This document shows, piece by piece, positions 16,958 through 25,036 of a DNA stretch of 37,149 nucleotides. This DNA comes from Pseudanabaena sp. M53BS1SP1A06MG (GTDB lineage: Bacteria > Cyanobacteriota > Cyanobacteriia > Pseudanabaenales > Pseudanabaenaceae). Position 1 is the stretch's first letter, and every line of letters starts with the position of its first letter. Where the stretch lies: contig JADBWH010000081.1 of the NCBI GenBank assembly GCA_020404105.1, forward strand, positions 1-37,149, written 5' to 3'. The notes beneath the pieces were generated by a model. It did not search any database. It was not told the DNA's origin and worked only from the letters and a program-made list of their open reading frames with translations. Both the position numbers and the translations under genes were made by a program.

Positions 16958-16980
16958 CCATAGCAGTTTTCAAACGAGCA
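16958..16980. repeat. Left-end fragment of the 107-bp MITE
   Basis: CCATAGCAGTTTTCAAACGA matches the left end of the 107-bp elements (CTATAGCGGTTTTCAAATGA) with three differences. The rest of the element is absent. It lies in the short gap before the FemAB-like gene, just upstream of its GTG start. Confidence 0.5.
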
Positions 16981-16984
16981 TAAA

Positions 16985-17983
16985 GTGATTTTGAGGGAGT
17001 TGTTAGATGTCGATCGCAGAGCTTGGGACAAGCTCACCCAAACATATCTTCATGGTTGTTTTATGCAGTCTTGGGCATGGGCAAACTTTCGTGAACTTGA
17101 TGGCTATCAAACCTTTCGCTACGGACTGTTTGATGAATTAAATCAATTAATTGGGGGCTGTATTTTCTATTTTTATCCTCAACGTAGTGCAGCAAATCTG
17201 ATTTTTGCGCCTGCGGCTCCTCTATTACCGCCAAATTTAGAAACAGAAGGAATGAGGCTTTTATTAAATCAAGCAGAAAAATTATCTAAAGGTATGGGTT
17301 TATATGGTGCGATCGCTTTACGGATTGAGCCTTTGTTATCTAAAAAACCTGACTGGATGGGACAAGATTTTAGGCGATCGCCAGCAGATATAATGCCATC
17401 AGAAACGCTTTGGATCGATCTATCCCAAAGTGAAGCAGAGATATTCGCACAAATGCATGCCAAGGGACGCTATAACATCCGTCTCAGTCAGCGCTATGCT
17501 GTGGAAACAATTTTCACTAAGGAGGATACTGCGATTCCTCATTTTTATGATCTGTTTTATGAAACGGCTCAACGTCAAGGCTTTTTGAGTGAACCCTATG
17601 GATATTTTATTAAGCTTTGCCAAAATCTATTTCGTGAAAATATGGCAGAAATTGGCTTTGCGAAATATAACGGTGAAATACTTGCCGCAATTTTGTTAAT
17701 CTACTGGGGCGAGCGTTGTACCTATCTATACGGTGGACGCAGTGAGCGTGCAAAGCAGGTAATGCCAGTTTATGCGTTACATTGGGCTGCGATTCAACGT
17801 GCGAAACAACTTGGTTACAGAATTTATGATTTCTATGGCTTCAGTGATGATCCCACTCATGCCTATTACCAGTTCTCACGATTTAAAGTTAAATTTGGCG
17901 GCAAAATCACAAAGACTATTGGTGCTCACGACTATTTCTTTTATGATTGTTTAGCGGATGTGATTATGCGTCTATTACGATAA
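16985..17983 (+). CDS. FemAB/FemX-like aminoacyl- or acyltransferase (GNAT fold)
   Basis: 332 residues. The N-terminal half shows the FemAB pattern HGCFMQSWAWANFRELDGYQ (about 18-37), IGGCIFYFYP and IFAPAAPLLP. The middle segment TLWIDLSQSEAEIFAQMHAK leads into GRYNIRLSQRYAV (about 160-172). The C-terminal half has the GNAT-type AAILLIYWGERCTYLYGG, ALHWAAIQRAKQLGYRIYDF and YQFSRFKVKFGG. Classical members add amino acids to lipid II from aminoacyl-tRNA; cyanobacteria lack such bridges, so the substrate here is unknown and may be a surface polymer. The start is GTG 16985 (TTG 16991 is possible); no clear ribosome binding site is visible. Confidence 0.75.
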   Translation: MILRELLDVDRRAWDKLTQTYLHGCFMQSWAWANFRELDGYQTFRYGLFDELNQLIGGCIFYFYPQRSAANLIFAPAAPLLPPNLETEGMRLLLNQAEKLSKGMGLYGAIALRIEPLLSKKPDWMGQDFRRSPADIMPSETLWIDLSQSEAEIFAQMHAKGRYNIRLSQRYAVETIFTKEDTAIPHFYDLFYETAQRQGFLSEPYGYFIKLCQNLFRENMAEIGFAKYNGEILAAILLIYWGERCTYLYGGRSERAKQVMPVYALHWAAIQRAKQLGYRIYDFYGFSDDPTHAYYQFSRFKVKFGGKITKTIGAHDYFFYDCLADVIMRLLR

Positions 17984-18027
17984 TTAAGTAGCTATGCATA
18001 AAGCGTTTACCAGTCTAGTGAAATACA

Positions 18028-18062
18028 GATTTGTTTCCCCGCCGAAGGCGGGGAAACAAATC
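18028..18062. repeat. Perfect 16-bp hairpin after the FemAB-like gene
   Basis: Arms 18028-18043 and 18047-18062, loop GAA, with core CCCCGCC/GGCGGGG. It is located between two same-strand genes and may act as a terminator, though no T-run follows. Confidence 0.7.
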
Positions 18063-18167
18063 CATGAAAATCTAGAAGCTTGCGTCGTCTGTTTAGTGGG
18101 CGATATAAACACCGGTTTTGGGTTTTAAGTATGCGATGCTTCCTGTTAGTTGAGTTTGAGAGAGTCT

Positions 18168-18833
18168 ATGCAGCCTAAAGCCTTGCAAAAAATTGCTAAA
18201 GATGAATATAACGATAATTTTATTGATCGTTTATTTATCTGGTTATTTTCGCGCAAAATGTCAGAGGCTTTGGGCAAAGGAACTGAAATCAAGGGCTATG
18301 ATGGCTTTGTGGACTTATCCAAGAAAATTATGCAGGGACGGAATGCTCAGGAACAGCAATTACTTGTCGCCAAGGTGTTGCAATCCCTAGTACCATCACC
18401 AGCGCTTTGGGCAATCCGCACTTTTTTTGCACCAACGCGGTTAGTATGTGTTCTCAATGCATGGTTTGCGGCTCAAATGTTTGAGTGGCTCGTTGGTCCC
18501 TGTGAAGTTATTGAGGCGGAGGTGGATTTGCCCGATGGTAATGTGCGATCGCAACCTTCAGCAGTGCATATTAAAAAATGCCGCTATTTAGTGGATAGCG
18601 GTTGTGTGGGGATGTGTGTCAATATGTGTAAAGTTCCGACTCAAGAATTTTTTACGGAAAAGTTCGGGATTCCCTTGACCATGACTCCAAATTTTGAAGA
18701 TCTCAGTTGCAAAATGGTATTTGGACAAATGCCTCCCGATCCAGCAGTAGATCCTGCCTATGAGCAATCATGTTTAGGATATCAATGCCCAACGGCAAGT
18801 CTCGCAGATCAGGCTTGTCCTAAATTAAGTTAA
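18168..18833 (+). CDS. DUF4033 protein, beta-carotene isomerase D27-like
   Basis: 221 residues. The C-terminal ~95 residues carry the DUF4033 (D27) pattern: CRYLVDSGCVGMCVNMCKVP followed by TQEFFTEKFGIPLTMTPNFEDLSC and a Cys-containing tail EQSCLGYQCPTA. Plant D27 is an iron-containing all-trans/9-cis beta-carotene isomerase of strigolactone synthesis; the role of cyanobacterial members is not settled, but carotenoid isomerisation is the natural guess. The start at ATG 18168 is chosen over TTG 18150 because GAGAG lies shortly upstream and the extra residues add nothing. The kinase gene follows after 10 bases, so the two may be co-transcribed. Confidence 0.78.
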   Translation: MQPKALQKIAKDEYNDNFIDRLFIWLFSRKMSEALGKGTEIKGYDGFVDLSKKIMQGRNAQEQQLLVAKVLQSLVPSPALWAIRTFFAPTRLVCVLNAWFAAQMFEWLVGPCEVIEAEVDLPDGNVRSQPSAVHIKKCRYLVDSGCVGMCVNMCKVPTQEFFTEKFGIPLTMTPNFEDLSCKMVFGQMPPDPAVDPAYEQSCLGYQCPTASLADQACPKLS

Positions 18834-18843
18834 ACGGACTACT

Positions 18844-20370
18844 ATGATAGGCAGGCTGCTTGATCGGCGATATCGGATTATGAAGGAATTGGCAGAAGGA
18901 GGTTTTTCCCAAACTTACCTTGCAGAAGATACTCGTTTGCCCAAAAATCCTAAATGTGTCGTCAAGCATCTCAATCCCACTATTGATGATCCCATTTTTA
19001 CGCAAAAGGCTTTGGAACTCTTTAAAGCTGAAGCGGAAACCTTACAAGAATTGGGCAGACACGATCGCATTCCCCAACTCTATGCGTACTTTCAAGAAAA
19101 TAAAGAATTCTATCTCGTTCAAGAATATATTGCAGGACATCCCCTGAGCACCGAAATGTTGCCAGGAAGTCAAATGGCAGAAGCAAGGGTAGCCCAAATC
19201 ATTAAAGAGGTTTTGGAAATCCTGCAATTTGTCCATCATTACAATGTTATTCATCGCGATATTAAACCTAGCAATTTGATTCGTCGTCATAGTGATGGCA
19301 AATTAGTTCTGATTGATTTTGGTACGGTCAAACAAGTTCAAATGGAAGTTGCCAATGCCCATCACAAAGCAAGGGTTACATTACCAATTGGCACTCTTGG
19401 ATATATGTCCTACGAACAAGAGCGAGGACAATCGGTATCATCTAGCGATATTTATTCATTGGGAATGGTTGCTTTACAAGCATTGACAGGCAAACATCCA
19501 AGCCAATTTTCACGAGATCGGGACAATGAAATTATTTGGCATAAATATGCCAAGGTTACCCGTGACTTTGCCACCATTTTGGATCGGATGATCCGTTGTA
19601 ATCCTCGCGATCGCTACCAAACAGTTGATGAAGTTCTCAAGGATATGGCAAAACTGCCTAAGCTAAGTACTGCTTCACCGAGGATTACTGATGATCGCGA
19701 AGTTCCACCTCGCCCTTGGCTATTACCATCTGCGATCGCATGTTTGATCATCGCTACTGGTAGTTATCTATTTGCAACAGGTTGGAATCCATTGCGGTAT
19801 GATAATTCCATAACTATTAAACCTACTGCTAGCCCCGCACCTTTACCAAGTAGCTATTTAGAAGCCATTAGTCCTCAAGCTGTGCCGATCATACCAATTG
19901 ATCGTAATTATGCTCAACTTCGTAGCTATCTAGATGCCAAGGATTGGAAAGAGGCTGATAACGAAACCTATTTATCATTGCTCAAAGCTGCGGGGAATCA
20001 ATCCTATAATGATGGCAGCTTTCATCCTGACGAATTTAAACAGATTAGTTGTGCAGATTTAGTCTTGATTGATCAGCTATGGACACAGGCAAGTAATGGC
20101 AAATTGGGATTATCGGCTCAAAAGAAACTTTACACTGCTAATGATAAGGATATTCATAAAACCTACGAAGTTATAGGTTGGATGAATAGCTTTGGTGAAT
20201 TAGTGATCGAAACTGCCTACAATCGTCAAACTTCTCGATGGGACTACCTAGAAAGTCACCAACCTAATTTTAAAGCTCCGCCCACTGGTCATTTACCATT
20301 TTTGTTACGGGATCCTGCAAACAAGAATTTAGAGAAAGTCATCGCAGTTCTCTATCGATGTTCATCCTGA
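18844..20370 (+). CDS. Membrane Ser/Thr protein kinase fused to a GUN4 domain
   Basis: 508 residues. Kinase domain about 8-275: glycine loop LAEGGFSQTYLAED (16-29), ATP-binding Lys41 in VVKHL, catalytic HRDIKPSNL (about 138-146), DFGTVKQV (about 160, DFG), GTLGYMSYEQERG (activation segment end). One transmembrane helix at about 292-313. The C-terminal ~165 residues match the GUN4 tetrapyrrole-binding domain: LRSYLDAKDWKEADNETYLS, LIDQLWTQASNGKLGLSAQK, then a degenerate tail. Free GUN4 binds protoporphyrin and stimulates Mg-chelatase; here it may act as the sensor for the kinase across a membrane. Such fusions are known in cyanobacteria. Ligand binding is not shown by the sequence. Confidence 0.88.
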   Translation: MIGRLLDRRYRIMKELAEGGFSQTYLAEDTRLPKNPKCVVKHLNPTIDDPIFTQKALELFKAEAETLQELGRHDRIPQLYAYFQENKEFYLVQEYIAGHPLSTEMLPGSQMAEARVAQIIKEVLEILQFVHHYNVIHRDIKPSNLIRRHSDGKLVLIDFGTVKQVQMEVANAHHKARVTLPIGTLGYMSYEQERGQSVSSSDIYSLGMVALQALTGKHPSQFSRDRDNEIIWHKYAKVTRDFATILDRMIRCNPRDRYQTVDEVLKDMAKLPKLSTASPRITDDREVPPRPWLLPSAIACLIIATGSYLFATGWNPLRYDNSITIKPTASPAPLPSSYLEAISPQAVPIIPIDRNYAQLRSYLDAKDWKEADNETYLSLLKAAGNQSYNDGSFHPDEFKQISCADLVLIDQLWTQASNGKLGLSAQKKLYTANDKDIHKTYEVIGWMNSFGELVIETAYNRQTSRWDYLESHQPNFKAPPTGHLPFLLRDPANKNLEKVIAVLYRCSS

Positions 20371-20743
20371 TCTTGTCAATTTCATAAATAGTTAAAATAT
20401 TCTACGGAGTATAGGGATGAGATAATAGAAGCAAAATTCCGTCCTGAAGCAAATGACACCCGAAGACCAACAAAAGCTAGAATGTTAGTGCCAAATAGGT
20501 AAGGACGGGCGGCGCGAAGCGCCGCCCGTCCTTACGCAAACCTAAACCTAGAGCATGGGTCGCCTGCATATCAGGCGACCCATGCTTATATAAAAACTGC
20601 AACTTCTACTTCATCCATCTAGCCGACGCCGACGGCTGAGAGAATTCTAAGCCCATCTACCAGTTTAAAACAACTATAAAAACGCAACTAATTATAGGGA
20701 CTAGGAAGGTTCCAAGTAACACAATTTAGCCACTGGGAACCAT
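20371..20743. other. Gene-free gap with two perfect hairpins
   Basis: This gap lies between the kinase (plus) and histidine kinase (minus), both ending here. Hairpin 1 is at 20499-20535 (17-bp arms, loop GAA, core GGGCGGCGC). Hairpin 2 is at 20552-20586 (15-bp arms, loop CATAT). No convincing T-tract follows either. A stub frame MTPEDQQKLEC at about 20453-20488, preceding hairpin 1, stops at once. Nothing else was recognised. Confidence 0.7.
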
Positions 20744-22357
20744 TTATAGACTTGAATCAAAGACGAAATGAAAACTTGTACCCATATCACAAGATAGATC
20801 TAATTTAGCCCTAAGTTGCTGCGTCAAAATCTTGACTAACCTGAGTCCCAGAGAAGCTGTAGAACTAACATCAATATTCTGGGGAATACCAATACCGTTA
20901 TCACGAATAGTTAAGTGCAATCTATGCTGTTCATTATTAGTATCTTCATGCAAAATCACCTCGATTAATCCCTTTAGGTTATCGGGAAAGGCATGTTTAA
21001 AAGAATTAGTGAGTAACTCATTAACTATTAATCCCAGGGAAATTGCTGTATCAATATTGAGTAAAGCTGGTTGAAGATCGAGCTTTAGTTCAATTTGATT
21101 AGTATTAAAATTACTCGAACTATAGAGATTGACGACAAGACGCTGTAGATATTCACAGAAATCAACTTTGCACACATCATGGGAATGATATAACTGCTCA
21201 TGGATAAGAGACATAGTATGAATGCGACGTTGGCTATCTGAGAGCGATTTCAATGCTTCAATGTCACTGACATACCGCGCTTGCATCGATAGTAAGCTAT
21301 CAATGACACTCAAATTATTCTTGACGCGATGATGGATTTCTCTCAATAGGACTTCTTTCTCCGCTAGAGAGGCTTGAAGGCGATTTTCTACCTCTTTTAA
21401 TTCTGTAATATCTGAGGCAGCACCAATTGTTTGTTTGACTGTGCCATCGGGATTGCAGAGGAAGACTGTCTCTTGGCTATAAAACCATTTCCATTTGCCA
21501 TGAGAATCTTTCATACGGTATTCAAGTAGAAATAGGTCATCAAATTTCTTATGGCGGACGCTCGCATAATGCTCTTTGATCTTCGATAAATCATCGGGAT
21601 GGATGACAATACTGAGAAATAACTCACCCATCGCTTGAATTTCTAAGGGGGTATATCCAAGAATATGATGGATAGTTTGATTGCAGTAGACATTGCGATT
21701 TTCTTCAATGTCGTAAATATAAATTATATTGGGAGTAGTATCGGTAATTCTTTGGATAAATTGTTGACTTTCTTTGAGTGCTTGCTCGGCTTGCTTGCGA
21801 GTAATAGCGATCGCAATGTAAGTCACAATGGTTTGCATTAATTGTACTTCCTCGTCATTGAACTGGCGGGGAGCATCAAAATACGCCACAATATCGCCAA
21901 GGTGCCGATTCTCGTATTCGAGGGGAAATACTGCCCATGCACCAATATTTTCTGATTGACAAATAGTTTGTAAAAGGAGATCGCTAGGAAAGACTGCACA
22001 GCGAGGAAAGAATCGTGCTTTTAACTCTACTCTATGCAATGGATCAGCAAAAAAGGTTTCAATCGCTTGTTTGAAATCTTCGCTAATACTCACTGACTCT
22101 TGATACTTCAAACTGTAATTTGTATCGGAAGTCATCAGGGCTGCGCGGGAAGTTCGCAATGCAGGACAGATAAAATTTAAGGCAATTTGATAAATCTCAT
22201 TGATAGTTTGAGCCGCATTCAACGCTGACACAAAGTCGTACATTAATCGCAATCGTGTGAGTTGCAAATTTAATCGATCTTCGTTTTGCTGTTGCTCAGC
22301 GATCGTTTCCACTAACTGTAGGTTAACTTCTTTAAGTTTTGTGAGAATTTTAACCAT
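20744..22357 (-). CDS. Soluble sensor histidine kinase, GAF-PAS-HisKA_2-HATPase
   Basis: 537 residues with no transmembrane helix. Order: N-terminal helix with ETIAEQQQNEDRLNLQLTRL (coiled-coil-like, 10-40), GAF domain (about 45-185), PAS/PAC domain (about 195-330, with ITDTTPNIIYIYDIEENRN and RMKDSHGKWKWFYSQE), H-box EVLLREIHHRVKNNLSVIDS (about 340-360) of the HisKA_2 type, N-box GLIVNELLTNSFKHAFPDN (about 445-463), G1 IRDNGIGIPQ and a final SLGLRLVKIL. Start ATG 22357 is chosen over 22379 because GGAGGTG lies eight bases upstream. It overlaps the tldD stop by 8 bases. No response regulator is adjacent. The signal is unknown. Confidence 0.9.
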   Translation of the reverse strand: MVKILTKLKEVNLQLVETIAEQQQNEDRLNLQLTRLRLMYDFVSALNAAQTINEIYQIALNFICPALRTSRAALMTSDTNYSLKYQESVSISEDFKQAIETFFADPLHRVELKARFFPRCAVFPSDLLLQTICQSENIGAWAVFPLEYENRHLGDIVAYFDAPRQFNDEEVQLMQTIVTYIAIAITRKQAEQALKESQQFIQRITDTTPNIIYIYDIEENRNVYCNQTIHHILGYTPLEIQAMGELFLSIVIHPDDLSKIKEHYASVRHKKFDDLFLLEYRMKDSHGKWKWFYSQETVFLCNPDGTVKQTIGAASDITELKEVENRLQASLAEKEVLLREIHHRVKNNLSVIDSLLSMQARYVSDIEALKSLSDSQRRIHTMSLIHEQLYHSHDVCKVDFCEYLQRLVVNLYSSSNFNTNQIELKLDLQPALLNIDTAISLGLIVNELLTNSFKHAFPDNLKGLIEVILHEDTNNEQHRLHLTIRDNGIGIPQNIDVSSTASLGLRLVKILTQQLRAKLDLSCDMGTSFHFVFDSSL

Positions 22358-23738
22358 TTGCTTCACCTCCGACAATCGCATTTTTAATTCTCAAACTAGG
22401 AGAACCGCAACCAACAGCAAGCCCACTCTGTCCACCTTTGCCACAACCACCCGACTCATCCCACAAAAAGTCATCACCGATCGCCTCAATATCAGCTAAA
22501 GTCTCAAAGACATTTCCTGAAATGGTGACATCCTTGACTGGTTCAGCAATTGCGCTATTCCGAATCATCCAAGCCTCTCCAGCCGTAAAGGTAAACATTT
22601 CACCATTGGTCATACCTCCTTGCCAGTTTTTAGCATATACACCAAGAGGAATATCATTAAATAAATCAGCTACAGGGGTTTGACCGCGACCAATCCAAGT
22701 ATTTGTCATACGGACAATCGGGGGATAATGATAATCTAAGCATCGGGCATTGCCTGTCGCCTTTTCTCCGAGTTTACCCGCAGTTTCACGAGAATGCAGT
22801 CTACCTACTAATACACCATCCTTAATTAATTGGGTGGTACTTGCAGGAACTCCCTCATCATCATACAGATAGCTGCCGCGATGTTCTGCAGGAGAAGCTC
22901 CATCGAAAATCTGGAGAGATTCAGAGCCAAATCTACGCCCAATGCTCATCGTTTCCAACATGTCAGGATTTTCATAGAGCATATCTGCTTCGGAGAGGTG
23001 TCCAAAGGCTTCGTGGACAAATAGTCCCGCCAAAATGGGATCGATGACGACGGGATAGCTATTGCCCTGCACATGCGGTAAATTTAGGGCAGTTGTGGCA
23101 CGTTGGGCTGCACCGATCACCTGTTGATCTAAATTTAATAAATCTGTATATGTACGCCTTGAGCCAAAGGTTTCACGACCTGTTTGCACAATATCACCTT
23201 TACGCGCGGTTGCGGAACAGCGCATTTCCCAATCCGCCCATTCCTGTTCGAGCATTGTGCCTTCGGAATTGGCAAAAATCACTTGCTGAGTGCAATCTCC
23301 ATAGCGAACAGACGTACTTACAACGTGGTCAGAAACCGATCTCAAAATATCATTGTAATGACTACATAGATCTTTTTTCGCTATGAGATCAATGCGATGG
23401 GGGCTTTCCTTGATCAGAGAAACTTTCGTCTGCACAGGGGCAAGCTCAGCCAGAATCGTTTCTTCATTACCCACCCATTTAGCTGCCGCGATCGCTTCTT
23501 GCAGCTTACTCTCTAAGTTATGGAGATTATTAAAACTCGCAAATCCCCAGCCCCCTTTGTGACAAGTGCGTACCTGTCCACCAATGGAGATGCCTGTACT
23601 CAGGGTTTCTACTTTACTACTGCGTAAAAAAATATCCGCACCCTGCGATTGCTCTAAACGAATTGCAAAGAAATCAACTTGAGATTTATACTTGCTTACC
23701 AAATCTAAAAGTCGATCCTTAAATTGCCATATATCCAT
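22350..23738 (-). CDS. tldD: TldD-family metalloprotease
   Basis: TldD pairs with PmbA/TldE as a zinc-dependent peptidase that degrades unfolded short peptides and, in some species, matures microcin B17 or degrades CcdA antitoxin. 462 residues. The zinc motif is in GLFVHEAFGHLSEADML (HExxxH, about 230). The C-terminal block has the family GGCGKGGQSGLAVGCGSP. N-terminal RTCHKGGWGFASF (about 55-70) is also typical. No tldE partner lies in this window. It is translationally coupled to the histidine kinase gene downstream. Confidence 0.94.
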   Translation of the reverse strand: MDIWQFKDRLLDLVSKYKSQVDFFAIRLEQSQGADIFLRSSKVETLSTGISIGGQVRTCHKGGWGFASFNNLHNLESKLQEAIAAAKWVGNEETILAELAPVQTKVSLIKESPHRIDLIAKKDLCSHYNDILRSVSDHVVSTSVRYGDCTQQVIFANSEGTMLEQEWADWEMRCSATARKGDIVQTGRETFGSRRTYTDLLNLDQQVIGAAQRATTALNLPHVQGNSYPVVIDPILAGLFVHEAFGHLSEADMLYENPDMLETMSIGRRFGSESLQIFDGASPAEHRGSYLYDDEGVPASTTQLIKDGVLVGRLHSRETAGKLGEKATGNARCLDYHYPPIVRMTNTWIGRGQTPVADLFNDIPLGVYAKNWQGGMTNGEMFTFTAGEAWMIRNSAIAEPVKDVTISGNVFETLADIEAIGDDFLWDESGGCGKGGQSGLAVGCGSPSLRIKNAIVGGEANG

Positions 23739-24062
23739 ATTCTGAAACTCTCAAGAACAGGTGGAGGAATGTATCTCATCTGCGATTATGGCATAAAAAT
23801 ATCGTTTTTGTGTACTAAGATCATAAATTCATATCTAGAAGCAGTCCTAAATGGTTTGTGGAAGGGGTGCGCTTCTACAAACCATTTAGGACTGCTATGG
23901 GACTTGCGATTAATTAAAGTACCTACAGTTTCGACTTCGCTCAGCCAGAGTTGGCTGAGCGAAATTGTAATCCTAAAGCTGGAAAACAAGATTCTGAATG
24001 CATTTAGGGAACATTTGGGCATAGAAAACGACTAAAATATAGGTTAAGGAGGTGATGCAATT
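23739..24062. other. Gene-free gap with two inverted repeats
   Basis: Hairpin 1 has arms 23840-23859 and 23877-23896 (20 bp, perfect), and the inner 17 bases contain a GAAG/CTTC stem. Hairpin 2 is at 23936-23963 (12-bp arms TTCGCTCAGCCA and complement, loop GAGT). The gap lies 5' to both flanking genes, so these are not terminators of either. A -10/-35 pair was not identified. Confidence 0.65.
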
Positions 24063-24614
24063 ATGCTGCGTACTTATAATCTCCTCAAAAATTTCCTCAA
24101 AGATATAGCGATCGCTTTAGTAGTGATGTCTTCAAGCCTGTTCATAAGTTCTGCAACTGATTCGCAAAACCAACCACAACAGGCGATCACTAATTTAGGC
24201 AATGGCAATTATCAATTTTGTAGTAAGCCCAAGCCCCAAAAGCTTGATGGTGCGGGTGTATGTTTTAACTTCACAAAAATAGGCGATCGCGTCGATGGAT
24301 ATTATGCCTATCCGCATAGCGATGACTTGATCTGTATACGGGGAAAAGTAATCGACAATAACATTATGGGGGAAGCCCTCGCAGTTTCTTGGGCAGGTAG
24401 AGAATGGATGAATATTCCTAAAGCTGAATTTAAATGGGATGAAGAAGGACATTTAAGTCTCAATGATTACAAAGTTATGCGTAGCTCTGAGGGGGATGAT
24501 AGAGGCAATCGCATTGAATGGATTTTATTCCAACAAGCTACATTAGATCTGGCGGGATTTTATCGATATTTACAACCTTCAATGACCTCCCCATCACAAC
24601 TCTGCCAATGGTAA
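24063..24614 (+). CDS. Secreted hypothetical protein
   Basis: 183 residues. A hydrophobic stretch at about 15-32 (DIAIALVVMSSSLFISSAT) looks like a signal peptide. The mature part has four Cys (FCSKP, GVCFNF, LICIRG, QLCQW), so two disulfides are possible in the periplasm, and an aromatic-rich repeat-like pattern (GDRVDGYYAYPHSDDLICIRG, then WAGREWMN). I do not recognise a family. ATG 24063 is preceded by AAGGAGGTGAT (24046-24056), a full complement of the 16S anti-Shine-Dalgarno end, so translation should be strong. Confidence 0.72.
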   Translation: MLRTYNLLKNFLKDIAIALVVMSSSLFISSATDSQNQPQQAITNLGNGNYQFCSKPKPQKLDGAGVCFNFTKIGDRVDGYYAYPHSDDLICIRGKVIDNNIMGEALAVSWAGREWMNIPKAEFKWDEEGHLSLNDYKVMRSSEGDDRGNRIEWILFQQATLDLAGFYRYLQPSMTSPSQLCQW

Positions 24615-24696
24615 CAAAAAACAAAGTGTTGCCCACTACATAGACGACACATTAGGGATGCCCATCACTAGTTTTTAGAGAACTAAACTTTATTTG

Positions 24697-24803
24697 CTAT
24701 AGCGGTTTTCAAATAAGTACACACTCACTTGAAAACAAAAAATCAGTCCCATTAAGAGTTTTGAGTTTTCATTTTGCCTACGGCAAAATGAAAACCGCTA
24801 TAG
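24697..24803. mobile_element. 107-bp MITE, copy 1
   Basis: Terminal inverted repeats CTATAGCGGTTTTCA and TGAAAACCGCTATAG. The body is two hairpins: left TTTTCAA...TTGAAAA and right TTTTCATTTTGCC/GGCAAAATGAAAA. It has about 9 differences from copy 2 by hand alignment, mostly transitions. It sits in the gap before pflB. A TA-rich end fits IS630/Tc1-type families, which insert at TA, but no transposase was seen. Confidence 0.85.
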
Positions 24804-24856
24804 TTATGCAATGTAATTGTGTTGCGGGCGCGAAGCGCCCACAACATAATTACATG
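24804..24856. repeat. Partial copy B of the 81-bp palindromic element
   Basis: Core arms 24813-24831 and 24835-24853 pair with two mismatches, loop GAA. It shares GTAATTGTGTTGCGGGCGC with copy A. Its left edge (TAGTTATGCAATGTAA) runs straight out of the right end of MITE copy 1. The outer right end is truncated. Confidence 0.6.
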
Positions 24857-24943
24857 ACTAGTCATAGCCTTAACAGAGTCTACATTCCCTGATTGGATTA
24901 GATTTTACTAGTTAACTTTTGTAATAAGATTACTGCTATTACT

Positions 24944-24971
24944 TTGAGAGATTAATGGATAAACCTATAAT
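24944..24971 (+). promoter_or_regulatory. Promoter of pflB (sigma-70 type)
   Basis: TTGAGA (24944-24949), a 16-base spacer, then TATAAT (24966-24971), the best -35/-10 pair I found in the window. It is expected to start near 24978, giving a leader of about 60 bases. No FNR-type TTGAT(N4)ATCAA box was seen around it. Confidence 0.6.
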
Positions 24972-25036
24972 AGAACTGAAAGATAAAGATACTTTTTATT
25001 TCTTTCAGCCACAAAAATCTATTGGAGGTTAAAGCA

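Noticed and set aside
20453-20488. MTPEDQQKLEC stub, which resembles the N-terminus of some transposase-associated proteins
   Set aside because: Eleven residues then a stop; not enough to assign, and the following hairpin is not coding.
25022-25036. TTG start five codons upstream for pflB
   Set aside because: The TTG overlaps the GGAGG ribosome binding site that serves ATG 25037.
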